This document shows positions 24,200-31,766 of a DNA stretch of 64,000 nt, one piece after another. Origin of the DNA: Streptomyces sp. NBC_00414 (GTDB taxonomy: Bacteria; Actinomycetota; Actinomycetes; Streptomycetales; Streptomycetaceae); NCBI RefSeq assembly GCF_036038375.1, contig NZ_CP107935.1:7998001-8062000 (forward strand), in the 5' to 3' direction. Under the pieces are notes generated by a model. The model was given only the letters and a program-made list of their open reading frames with translations, made no database searches and was not told the DNA's origin. The position numbers and the translations under genes were made by a program. Every line of letters begins with the position of its first letter. The stretch's first letter is position 1.

Positions 24200-25282
24200 A
24201 TGACCCGCGCCGCTGTGCTGCCCGCCGTCGGGGCCCCGCTGGAGATCACCGAGATCGACCTGCCGGAGCCCGGCCCCGGACAGGTTCGGATCCGCCTCGC
24301 CGCCGCCGGGGTCTGCCACTCCGACCTCTCACTGACCAACGGCACCATGCGGCTGCCGGTGCCCGCCGTGCTCGGCCACGAGGGAGCGGGGACCGTCGTC
24401 TCCGTCGGCCCCGGGGTCGAGCATGTCGCGCCCGGCGACGGTGCGGTGCTCAACTGGGCCCCCTCCTGCGGCAGTTGCCACGCCTGCTCGCTGGGGGAGG
24501 TGTGGCTGTGCGCCAACGCGCTGGCAGGGGCCGCGAACGTCTACGCCCACCGCTCCTCCGACGGGACGGACCTCCACCCCGGCCTGAACGTAGCCGCGTT
24601 CGCCGAGGAGACGGTGGTGGCCGCCAACTGCGTACTGCCGGCGCCTGCCGGGATCCCCCTGGCGGACGCCGCCCTGCTCGGCTGCGCCGTACTGACCGGC
24701 TACGGGGCCGTGCACCACTCGGCCCAGGTCCGCCCCGGCGAGACGGTGGCCGTCTTCGGTGTCGGCGGGGTCGGACTCGCCGCCGTCCAGGCCGCGCGGA
24801 TCGCGGGTGCCTCGAAGATCGTGGCGGTCGACGTGTCACCGGAGAAGGAGGCCCTGGCGCGCGAGGCCGGAGCCACCGACTACGTGGTCGCCTCGGACAA
24901 CACGGCCCGCGAGATCCGGGGGCTCACCGGGAAACAGGGTGTGGACGTCGCCGTGGAGTGCGCGGGCCGCGCCGTCACGATCCGTACCGCGTGGGAGTCC
25001 ACCCGCCGCGGCGGCCGTACGACGGTCGTCGGCATCGGCGGCAAGGACCAGCAGGTCACCTTCAACGCCCTGGAGATCTTCCACTGGGGCCGCACGCTCG
25101 CCGGCTGCGTCTACGGGAACTCCGACCCCTCCCGCGACCTGCCGGTCCTCGCCGGACACGTCCGGGCGGGACGGCTGGACCTGAGCGCCCTCGTCACGGA
25201 ACGGATCGGCCTGGACGGCATCCCGGCGGCGTTCGAGAACATGCTGGCGGGCAAGGGCGGACGCGCGCTGGTGATGTTCTAG
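24200..25282 (+). CDS. Zinc-dependent alcohol dehydrogenase (MDR family)
   Basis: A 360-residue enzyme, starting MTRAAVLPAVGAPLEITEID. Catalytic zinc ligands are C39, H60 and E61 (VCHSD, LGHEGAG), the structural zinc cluster is CGSCHACSLGEVWLC, and the nucleotide site is VFGVGGVGLAAVQA. The ATG at 24200 follows GGAG by 11 bases, and the in-frame TTG at 24191 is an alternative. It lies directly after the aldehyde dehydrogenase gene and probably forms a two-gene catabolic operon. The spacer holds short imperfect repeats of TGCTGAAGAT. Confidence 0.92.
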   Translation: MTRAAVLPAVGAPLEITEIDLPEPGPGQVRIRLAAAGVCHSDLSLTNGTMRLPVPAVLGHEGAGTVVSVGPGVEHVAPGDGAVLNWAPSCGSCHACSLGEVWLCANALAGAANVYAHRSSDGTDLHPGLNVAAFAEETVVAANCVLPAPAGIPLADAALLGCAVLTGYGAVHHSAQVRPGETVAVFGVGGVGLAAVQAARIAGASKIVAVDVSPEKEALAREAGATDYVVASDNTAREIRGLTGKQGVDVAVECAGRAVTIRTAWESTRRGGRTTVVGIGGKDQQVTFNALEIFHWGRTLAGCVYGNSDPSRDLPVLAGHVRAGRLDLSALVTERIGLDGIPAAFENMLAGKGGRALVMF

Positions 25283-25316
25283 ACCCACCGCAGGCGCGCA
25301 GGCGCGCAGGCTCCGG

Positions 25317-26312
25317 TCAGGTCCTGTCGGACCGCGGCTCCGGACGCGTCTCCGGAGCCGCGCCGACCGCCGTGGCGGGAGGGACCAAAGGGGTGGTCGT
25401 GGCCGCCGTCGCGGGCGTCCCCGCCCGGGGCCCGGACCGCGACACCGCCACCCCCGCGAGACACACCAGTCCGCCGACGAGTGTGATCCAGCCCGGCACC
25501 TCGTCGAGCGCCACCCAGGACATCAGCACCACCAGCGCGGGCACCGCGTACGTCGTGGCCCCCATCCGCCCGGCCGTCGTACGGGCCAGCGCGAACGCCC
25601 AGGTCGTGAACGCCAGGGCGGTCGGAAAGACGCCCAGATACAGCATGTTGAGGGTCGCGGACAGCGGGGCGTCCCGGGCGTCGGAGACCAGCTGCCCGGC
25701 GAACGGCAGACAGGCCACCGCGCCGATCACACACCCGTACGTCGTCACCTGGAGCGCGGAGCCGTGCCGCAGGGCTGGCTTCTGGGCGACCACCCCGCCC
25801 GCGTACGCGACCGCGGCGAGCAGGCAGAGCAGCACGCCGAGCACGGAGGCGCTGCCCTCGCCCGACATGGACAGGCCGACGACCGCCGCTCCCACGAAGG
25901 AGACGGCCATCCCGGCGAGCAGCCGCGAGGGCAGCCCCTCCTTGAGCAGCCATCCGGCGAGCAGGGCCATGATGAGCGGCCCGATGTTCACCACGAGTGC
26001 GGCGGTGCCCGCGTCGACCTTCTGCTCACCCCAGTTGAGGACCACCATGTACAGGCCGAACCAGAGCAGCCCGGACACCACGATCCCCGGCCAGGCGGCC
26101 CGTGCGGGGAGCCCTTCCCGGCGTACCAGGCAGATCGCTCCGAGGACCAGCGCCCCGGCGAGCAGCCGGCCCAGCGCCAGCGCGCCGGGGGCGTAGGCCT
26201 CACCGGCGCTGCGGATGGACACGAAGGCGGAGGCCCACAGCAGCACGGTGACGCCGGCCGCTGTGGCTGCCGGCAGGTCGGTCCGGCGGCCGGTGGGGAG
26301 AGGGTTCATCAC
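25317..26312 (-). CDS. EamA/DMT superfamily transporter
   Basis: A 331-residue membrane protein with ten predicted helices in two EamA halves (e.g. ALVVNIGPLIMALLAGWLLK in half one, GVFPTALAFTTWAFALARTT in half two), plus a hydrophilic C-terminal tail. It is probably an exporter of amino acids or metabolites. It lies 125 bases downstream of an ArsR-like regulator gene on the same strand and may form an operon with it. The ligand is unknown. Confidence 0.88.
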   Translation of the reverse strand: MMNPLPTGRRTDLPAATAAGVTVLLWASAFVSIRSAGEAYAPGALALGRLLAGALVLGAICLVRREGLPARAAWPGIVVSGLLWFGLYMVVLNWGEQKVDAGTAALVVNIGPLIMALLAGWLLKEGLPSRLLAGMAVSFVGAAVVGLSMSGEGSASVLGVLLCLLAAVAYAGGVVAQKPALRHGSALQVTTYGCVIGAVACLPFAGQLVSDARDAPLSATLNMLYLGVFPTALAFTTWAFALARTTAGRMGATTYAVPALVVLMSWVALDEVPGWITLVGGLVCLAGVAVSRSGPRAGTPATAATTTPLVPPATAVGAAPETRPEPRSDRT

Positions 26313-26418
26313 GTTCCAGAGGGTAGGTGGGGTGGCCGGAAAGGGCTCGCGGGTTTCGGACCGGGTGCTTTCGGGGTGGTGGCGTCGTGTCGTGTCCGCG
26401 GGCCGGTGGGGGCTGAGC

Positions 26419-26439
26419 GCGCAGTTCCCCGCGCCCCTA
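26419..26439. repeat. Single copy of the intergenic repeat unit at a stop codon
   Basis: GCGCAGTTCCCCGCGCCCCT followed by the reverse-strand TAG stop of the ArsR-like gene (26439-26437). The unit end coincides with that stop. Confidence 0.7.
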
Positions 26440-27162
26440 GAAGCGCAGGGTTTCTGCCTGGATCCCCAGTAGTCGCGAGAGTGCCTGCTCGCCCCTCTCC
26501 GTCACCTTGACGGCCCGTTCCGAGCCGATGCGTACGCACCAGGCCGCGTCCAGGGCGTGCCGGCACAGGGCGGCGCCCGCCACTCCCGCGAGGTGAGGGC
26601 GCCGTTCGGTCCAGTCCAGGCAGGCCCGGGCGAGCGGGCGGCGACCGGTCCGTACGAGAGGGGCGCCCAGGTCGTCGAACCAGCTCACCCCCTCGTCCGT
26701 GAGCGCGAACCCGGTGTCCTGGCGGAGCAGCCCGAGCCCGGTGAGCGCGTCGGTGACCGCGATGCCGAGGCGGCCTGCCAGGTGGTCGTAGCACGTGCGG
26801 CCCCTGGCCATCGCGCTGCCGGCCCCGGCCTCGCGCAGCGTGCGCGGCCGCGCGGTTGCCGTCGGCGACACCTGGGCGGCGAGGTCCTCGACGAGTTGGG
26901 CGACGCGGGCGTCGGCCAGCCGCACGTACCGGTGCCGCCCCTGCCGCTCCTCGGTGAGCAGCCCGCCCGCGACCAGCTTGCCCAGGTGCTCGCTGGCCGT
27001 CGACGCGGCGACCCCGGCGTGCCGTGCGAGTTCCCCGGCGGTCCAGGCCCGCCCGTCGAGCAGCGCCAGCAGGAACCCGGCCCGCGTCTCGTCGGCGACC
27101 AGAGAGGCAAGAGCGGCAAGCCCGGCGGCCCCACCCCGCCCCCCGCTACGTGAGGAGGTCAT
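26437..27162 (-). CDS. ArsR-family winged-helix regulator
   Basis: A 241-residue regulator. The ATG at 27162 is preceded by GGGGGG, and the longer frame to 27297 runs through the repeat array. The winged helix spans about residues 20-90 (GLAALASLVADETRAGFLLA, then ELARHAGVAASTASEHLGKL and LTEERQGRHRYVRLADARVA). The C-terminal half contains an unusual extra domain (ALCRHALDAAWCVRIGSERA) seen in longer ArsR-type proteins of Streptomyces. It probably regulates the downstream EamA gene. No metal-binding cysteine cluster is visible. Confidence 0.82.
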   Translation of the reverse strand: MTSSRSGGRGGAAGLAALASLVADETRAGFLLALLDGRAWTAGELARHAGVAASTASEHLGKLVAGGLLTEERQGRHRYVRLADARVAQLVEDLAAQVSPTATARPRTLREAGAGSAMARGRTCYDHLAGRLGIAVTDALTGLGLLRQDTGFALTDEGVSWFDDLGAPLVRTGRRPLARACLDWTERRPHLAGVAGAALCRHALDAAWCVRIGSERAVKVTERGEQALSRLLGIQAETLRF

Positions 27163-27210
27163 CCCCCCAGCATGCCCGCCCCACACTTCGGCAACGACCG
27201 AAGCATCAAG

Positions 27211-27362
27211 GGGGCGCGGGGAACGGCGCGGTCTTTGGCTTTTCGGGGCGCGGGGAACAGCGCGGTCTTTTGCTTTCAGGGGCGCGGGGAACGGCACAGT
27301 CTCTTGCCTTCAGGGGCGCGGGGAACGGCGCAATCTTTTAGGGGCGCGGGGAACGGCGCGAC
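27211..27362. repeat. Tandem intergenic repeat array, 34-bp period (opposite orientation)
   Basis: Five copies of GGGGCGCGGGGAAC start at 27211, 27245, 27279, 27313 and 27341, so the spacing is 34, 34, 34 and then 28. It is the reverse complement of the unit at 9491-9640, and fills the gap between the ArsR and TetR genes. No gene is seen in this gap (27163-27394). Confidence 0.92.
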
Positions 27363-27394
27363 CAGCCCCCACCGACCCGCACCCGCAGACCGAC

Positions 27395-28039
27395 CTACCC
27401 GCGCAGCCCCTCGAACTGCAACGCCAACCCGTCCAGCAACGCCGTGAGCCCCGTCTCAAAGGCCCGCTCATCAATCTTCTCCGGCTGCTCGGCAAGCAGA
27501 TGCGCCTGCCCGAGATGCGGATAATCCGCGGGATCGTAAGCCGTCTCGTCGTCCACGAACCCCCCGGCGAACGAAGAAAGCGCGGACCCCGTCACGAAGT
27601 ACCGCATCAACGCCCCGATGGACGTCGCCTGCGCCGCAGGCCACCCCGCGGCGACCATCCCCCCGAACACCGCGTCAGCGAGCCGCAGCCCGGCCGGCCG
27701 CCGCCCCGGCCCGCGGGCGAGGACCGGCACGATGTTGGGGTGGTCGCGCAGGGCCGCCCGGTAGGACACGGCCCAGTCGTGCAGCGCCGTCCGCCAGTCC
27801 CGCCCGTCCTCGAACATCGACAGGTCGACCTGCGCGCTCACGGAGTCCGCGACGGCCTCCAGGATCTGGTCCTTCGTGCGGAAGTGGTTGTAGAGGGACG
27901 GCCCGCTCACCCCCAGTTCCGCGGCCAGCCGCCGCGTGGAGACCGCGGCGAGGCCCTCGGCGTCCACCAGTGTCCGGGCCGCCGCGACGATGCGGTCGGT
28001 GCTGAGGAGGGGCTTGCGCGGTCGGGCCATGGCGCACAT
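27395..28039 (-). CDS. TetR-family regulator, divergent from acyl-CoA dehydrogenase
   Basis: A 214-residue regulator: helix-turn-helix at about residues 15-60 (LLSTDRIVAAARTLVDAEGL, then STRRLAAELGVSGPSLYNHF) and a TetR C-terminal domain (ALHDWAVSYRAALRDHPNIV). The start is ATG at 28039 or 28030, neither with a clear ribosome site. The shared promoter carries a palindrome at 28058-28076 that also appears upstream of the aldehyde dehydrogenase gene, 5.4 kb away. It is likely an autoregulated repressor of acyl-CoA or aldehyde metabolism. Confidence 0.85.
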   Translation of the reverse strand: MCAMARPRKPLLSTDRIVAAARTLVDAEGLAAVSTRRLAAELGVSGPSLYNHFRTKDQILEAVADSVSAQVDLSMFEDGRDWRTALHDWAVSYRAALRDHPNIVPVLARGPGRRPAGLRLADAVFGGMVAAGWPAAQATSIGALMRYFVTGSALSSFAGGFVDDETAYDPADYPHLGQAHLLAEQPEKIDERAFETGLTALLDGLALQFEGLRG

Positions 28040-28057
28040 AGTAGGGCTGCGAACCAG

Positions 28058-28076
28058 AAACTAGCAGTGCTAATTA
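28058..28076. promoter_or_regulatory. Operator-like palindrome between TetR and acyl-CoA dehydrogenase genes
   Basis: AAACTAGC-AGT-GCTAATTA is an imperfect inverted repeat (six of eight arm positions) with the same layout as the site at 22637-22655. It lies between the divergent starts at 28039 and 28096. Confidence 0.62.
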
Positions 28077-28095
28077 AAAGCAGGGGTTGATCAGA

Positions 28096-29247
28096 GTGAA
28101 CCTGGAACTCAGTGAGGAGCAGACCGCCGTCCGGCGCCTGGCCAGGGACTTCGTCGCGCGCGAGATCACCCCGAACGTGATCGCCTGGGACCGCGCGGAG
28201 GAGGTCGACCGCTCGATCGTCAAGAAGCTCGGCGAGGTCGGCTTCCTCGGCCTCACCGTCGACGAGGAGTACGGCGGCTCCGGCGGCGACCACCTCGCGT
28301 ACTGCCTCGTGACGGAGGAACTGGGCCGGGGCGACTCCTCGGTCCGGGGCATCGTCTCGGTCTCGCTCGGGCTCGTCGCCAAGACCATCGCGTCCTGGGG
28401 GAGCGAGGAGCAGAAGCGGCAGTGGCTGCCGGGGCTCACCTCCGGCGGGTACATCGGCTGCTTCGGCCTCACCGAACCGGGCACCGGATCCGACGCGGGC
28501 AACCTGTCGACGAAGGCGGTGCGCGACGGCGACGCGTACGTCATCAGCGGCAGCAAGATGTTCATCACCAACGGGACCTGGGCGGACGTCGTCCTGCTCT
28601 TCGCCCGCTCGACCGACGCCCCCGGCCACAAGGGCGTCTCCGCCTTCCTCGTGCCGACCGACAGCCCCGGCCTGAGCCGCCGCACCATCCACGGCAAGCT
28701 CGGACTGCGCGGCCAGGCCACCGCCGAACTGACCCTGGAGGACGTCCGGGTACCCGCCTCGGCGATGCTCGGCCCCGAGGGCAAGGGCTTCGCCGTCGCC
28801 ATGTCGGCGCTGGCCAAGGGCCGGATGTCGGTGGCGGCGGGCTGCGTGGGCATCGCCCAGGCCGCGCTGGAGGCCGCCGTGACGTACGCGACCGAGCGCG
28901 AGCAGTTCGGGAAGACCATCGCCCACCACCAGCTCGTACAGGAACTGATCAGCGACATCGCCGTGGACGTGGACGCGGCACGGCTGCTCACCTGGCGCGT
29001 CGCCGATCTCGTCGACCGCGGACAGCCGTTCGCCACCGAGTCCTCGAAGGCCAAGCTCTTCGCCTCGGAGGCCGCGGTGCGCGCCGCGAACAACGCGCTC
29101 CAGGTCTTCGGCGGCTATGGCTACATCGACGAGTACCCGGCCGGAAAGCTGCTGCGCGACGCCCGGGTCATGACGCTCTACGAGGGCACCAGCCAGATAC
29201 AGAAGCTGGTCATCGGGCGTGCGCTGACCGGGGTTTCGGCCTTCTGA
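28096..29247 (+). CDS. Acyl-CoA dehydrogenase
   Basis: A 383-residue flavoenzyme that forms 2-enoyl-CoA from acyl-CoA. The GTG at 28096 (MNLELSEEQTAVRRLARDF) follows AGGGG and is preferred over the TTG at 28087. Signature stretches are CFGLTEPGTGSDAGNL, YVISGSKMFITNG and the catalytic-loop LYEGTSQIQK near the C-terminus, whose Glu is the usual base of the short-chain enzymes. It is divergent from the TetR gene with a shared operator, so it is probably induced by an acyl-CoA-type ligand. Confidence 0.93.
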   Translation: MNLELSEEQTAVRRLARDFVAREITPNVIAWDRAEEVDRSIVKKLGEVGFLGLTVDEEYGGSGGDHLAYCLVTEELGRGDSSVRGIVSVSLGLVAKTIASWGSEEQKRQWLPGLTSGGYIGCFGLTEPGTGSDAGNLSTKAVRDGDAYVISGSKMFITNGTWADVVLLFARSTDAPGHKGVSAFLVPTDSPGLSRRTIHGKLGLRGQATAELTLEDVRVPASAMLGPEGKGFAVAMSALAKGRMSVAAGCVGIAQAALEAAVTYATEREQFGKTIAHHQLVQELISDIAVDVDAARLLTWRVADLVDRGQPFATESSKAKLFASEAAVRAANNALQVFGGYGYIDEYPAGKLLRDARVMTLYEGTSQIQKLVIGRALTGVSAF

Positions 29248-29306
29248 GTACGCGCCTGAGTACCTGAGCGGATGTGCTGTCGGCCACCGCGGCCGATTCT
29301 GGTCGC

Positions 29307-29594
29307 ATGAGTGAGACACAGGTCAAGCAGCAGTCCACCGCGGCCTTCTACGGCCAGGCGGTCCTCTCCTTCGCGGTCGCGATCATCGCCACCGCCATCG
29401 GTATCTTCAAGCTGGAGGCCGACACCTGGGTGCGCGCCTTCCTGGGAATCGCCGTGCTGTACCTCGTGACCTCGGCGTTCACTCTCGCCAAGGTGATCCG
29501 GGACCGGCAGGAGGCCGGCCAGATCGTCAGCCGTGTCGACCAGGCCCGCCTGGAGAAGCTCCTCGCCGAGCACGACCCCTTCGAGAAGCTGTGA
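29307..29594 (+). CDS. YiaA/YiaB-family inner membrane protein
   Basis: A 95-residue protein with two helices (YGQAVLSFAVAIIATAIGIF and WVRAFLGIAVLYLVTSAFTL) and a charged C-terminal tail, matching the YiaA/YiaB two-helix family. The ATG at 29307 is clear but has no strong ribosome site. It lies 59 bases after the acyl-CoA dehydrogenase gene on the same strand. Its function is unknown. Confidence 0.82.
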   Translation: MSETQVKQQSTAAFYGQAVLSFAVAIIATAIGIFKLEADTWVRAFLGIAVLYLVTSAFTLAKVIRDRQEAGQIVSRVDQARLEKLLAEHDPFEKL

Positions 29595-29661
29595 AAGCCG
29601 TGAGTCGGTGCGGCCCCGAGCGGTGCGCCGTGCCGGATTCGCACGGCGCTGAGCGGGCACT

Positions 29662-29677
29662 CTAAGCGCTCGCTCAG
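29662..29677. promoter_or_regulatory. Operator-like palindrome upstream of a TetR gene
   Basis: CTAAGCG-CT-CGCTCAG, seven-base arms with one mismatch, 48 bases before the TetR start. The same layout is found at 31124-31139 in front of maoC. Confidence 0.6.
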
Positions 29678-29725
29678 TATCGGAGGTATGGTGTTCGTTC
29701 TGTCACTGGAAGGGGCGAACGAGCG

Positions 29726-30358
29726 ATGAGTACGGCGGAGGAGACGGCCGACGGCGAACTGCAGCCGTGGGCCGAGGTCACCCCGGACGCGGCACGGCGG
29801 CTGCTCGTCGCCGCGGTGGAGGCCTTCGCCGAGCGCGGGTACCACGCGACGACGACCCGCGACATCGCGGGCCGGGCGGGGATGAGCCCGGCGGCGCTCT
29901 ACATCCACTACAAGACCAAGGAAGAGCTGCTCCACCGGATCAGCAGGATCGGCCACGAGAAGGCCCTCGACATCCTGCGGACCGCGGGCGCCCGTGAGGG
30001 CAGCCCGACCGAGCGGCTCGCCGACGCCGTGAGCTCCTTCGTCCGGTGGCACGCCGGGGGGCGCACCACCGCACGGGTGGTGCAGTACGAACTGGACTCG
30101 CTCGGCGCCGACGCCCGCGCGGAGATCATCGGCCTGCGCCGGCAGGTCGACGCCGAGGTGCGCGCGATCATCGAGGACGGCGTGGCCGCGGGTGACTTCG
30201 ACGTCCCGGACGTGCCGGGGACCACGCTCGCCGTGTTGTCGCTGTGCATCGACGTGGCCCGCTGGTTCAACGTGAACGGACCCCGCACCCCGGAAATGGT
30301 CGGCGACCTGTATGCGGATCTGGTGCTGCGGATGGTGGGGGCGCAGCGCCGTCCATAA
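29726..30358 (+). CDS. TetR-family regulator
   Basis: A 210-residue regulator. The helix-turn-helix lies at about residues 24-68 (LLVAAVEAFAERGYHATTTR, then DIAGRAGMSPAALYIHYKTK). The C-terminal domain (VVQYELDSLGADARAEIIGL) resembles KstR2-like regulators of lipid or steroid acyl-CoA genes. The ATG at 29726 follows GAACGAGCG. The upstream palindrome is of the type that also precedes maoC, suggesting that gene as a target as well as autoregulation. Confidence 0.85.
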   Translation: MSTAEETADGELQPWAEVTPDAARRLLVAAVEAFAERGYHATTTRDIAGRAGMSPAALYIHYKTKEELLHRISRIGHEKALDILRTAGAREGSPTERLADAVSSFVRWHAGGRTTARVVQYELDSLGADARAEIIGLRRQVDAEVRAIIEDGVAAGDFDVPDVPGTTLAVLSLCIDVARWFNVNGPRTPEMVGDLYADLVLRMVGAQRRP

Positions 30359-30423
30359 GGCGCGGTGGGGCTGCGCCGCTTGTCGCCGGGTGGAGCGTCT
30401 GCGGGTCTGCTGTGGCTGGGGTT

Positions 30424-30513
30424 GCGCCGTTCCCCGCGCCCCTAAAAGCCAAAGACTGCGCCGTTCCCCGCGCCCCTGAAGGCAAAAGACTGCGCCGTTC
30501 CCCGCGCCCCTGA
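30424..30513. repeat. Tandem intergenic repeat array, three 34-bp units
   Basis: GCGCCGTTCCCCGCGCCCCT starts at 30424, 30458 and 30492, exactly 34 bases apart. It lies between the TetR gene and the convergent maoC gene. No gene is seen in 30359-30610. Confidence 0.9.
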
Positions 30514-30610
30514 AACGGTCGTTCCGTGGGTTTCCGGGGGCGCGGGGGACCGCGTGGCCAGTCGCGGCGTACCCGTGGACGATCCGCGGCCCGCAGCCAC
30601 CTTCGTAAAC

Positions 30611-31072
30611 TCAGAAGTAGTACCGGGACACCGACTCGGCCACGCAGACCGGCTTCTCCCCGCCTTCCCGCTCCACGGTGAAGCCGACGGAAACCTGTAC
30701 TCCCCCCGCCACCGGATCGACAGCCGTGATCTTCGCCGTGGCCCTCAGCCGTGAACCGACCGGCACCGGCGCCGGGAAGCGCACCTTGTTCGTCCCGTAG
30801 TTGACGCCCATCTTCACGCCCTCGACAGCGATCAGCTGCGGCCCGAACAACGGCAGCAACGACAACGTCAGATACCCGTGGGCGATGGTCGTCCCGAAGG
30901 GCCCGGCCGCGGCCCTGGCGGCATCCACATGGATCCACTGGTGGTCACCGGTCGCCTCGGCGAACAGATCGATCCGCTTCTGGTCGACCTCCACCCAGTC
31001 GCTGTGCCCCAACTGCTCACCCACCGCCGCCGTCAGCTCGTCGGCGGACGTGAAGATCCTCGGCTCTGCCAT
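30611..31072 (-). CDS. MaoC-family enoyl-CoA hydratase
   Basis: A 153-residue hot-dog-fold enzyme. The hydratase-2 motif is GDHQWIH (D43, H48), followed by AHGYLTLSLLPLFGPQL and VNYGTNKVRFPAPVPVGSRL. It hydrates 2-enoyl-CoA to (R)-3-hydroxyacyl-CoA, and is often found near TetR and acyl-CoA genes. The ATG at 31072 is followed on the promoter side by the palindrome at 31124-31139. It is divergent from soxR. Confidence 0.9.
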   Translation of the reverse strand: MAEPRIFTSADELTAAVGEQLGHSDWVEVDQKRIDLFAEATGDHQWIHVDAARAAAGPFGTTIAHGYLTLSLLPLFGPQLIAVEGVKMGVNYGTNKVRFPAPVPVGSRLRATAKITAVDPVAGGVQVSVGFTVEREGGEKPVCVAESVSRYYF

Positions 31073-31123
31073 GTCGCTGGCCTTTCCCGTCGCGGTGTCC
31101 CGGACTGCCCTGGAGAAGAATTT

Positions 31124-31139
31124 CTAAGCAACTGCTTAG
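31124..31139. promoter_or_regulatory. Operator palindrome in the maoC / soxR promoter region
   Basis: CTAAGCA-AC-TGCTTAG is a perfect inverted repeat with seven-base arms, 52 bases before the maoC start. It shares the CTAAGC...GCTNAG layout with 29662-29677. Confidence 0.65.
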
Positions 31140-31204
31140 CATGGTCGCAGGGAAGTCCTCTGTCAACGGACCGGAAGTGTGACGGGCTGGGTAGGGTTCG
31201 AGGG

Positions 31205-31729
31205 GTGCCCCAGATTCCTGAGACGATCCATGAACTCACGGTCGGCCAGCTGTCGGCCCGCAGTGGTGCCGCCGTCTCGGCCCTGCACTTCTACGAGTCC
31301 AAGGGCCTGATCAGCAGCCGCCGCACGTCGGGCAACCAGCGCCGCTACCACCGTGACGCCCTGCGCCGGGTCGCCTTCGTACGGGCCGCGCAGCGCGTCG
31401 GTATCCCGCTGGCCACGATCCGTGACGCGCTCGCCGAACTGCCCGAGGAGCGCACGCCGACCCGGGAGGACTGGGCCCGGCTCTCGGAGGCATGGCGCTC
31501 CGAACTCGACGAGCGCATCAAGCAGTTGGGCCGCCTGCGGGACCACCTCACGGACTGCATCGGCTGCGGCTGCCTGTCCCTGGAGAACTGCGTGCTGTCC
31601 AACCCCGACGACGTCTTCGGCGAGCGGCAGAGCGGTTCCCGCCTCATGGTGGAGCGCGGCGGACAGCGCGGGAGCCGGAAGCCGGAACCGCGGAAGGATC
31701 CGCGGAAGGACCCGGGGAACTGCGGTTGA
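31205..31729 (+). CDS. soxR: SoxR redox-sensing MerR-family activator
   Basis: A 174-residue regulator with a MerR helix-turn-helix (TVGQLSARSGAAVSALHFYE) and the [2Fe-2S] cluster motif CIGCGCLSLENC (C118, C121, C123, C129). The GTG at 31205 follows GAGG. In Streptomyces, SoxR responds to redox-active compounds, and its targets are often far from the gene. I found no convincing SoxR box in the immediate neighbourhood. The C-terminal tail is basic (RGSRKPEPRKDPRKDPGNCG) and variable in length between species. Confidence 0.93.
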   Translation: MPQIPETIHELTVGQLSARSGAAVSALHFYESKGLISSRRTSGNQRRYHRDALRRVAFVRAAQRVGIPLATIRDALAELPEERTPTREDWARLSEAWRSELDERIKQLGRLRDHLTDCIGCGCLSLENCVLSNPDDVFGERQSGSRLMVERGGQRGSRKPEPRKDPRKDPGNCG

Positions 31730-31766
31730 GGCGGTTCCCCGGGCACTCGGGGCGGGGCCCCGCCCC

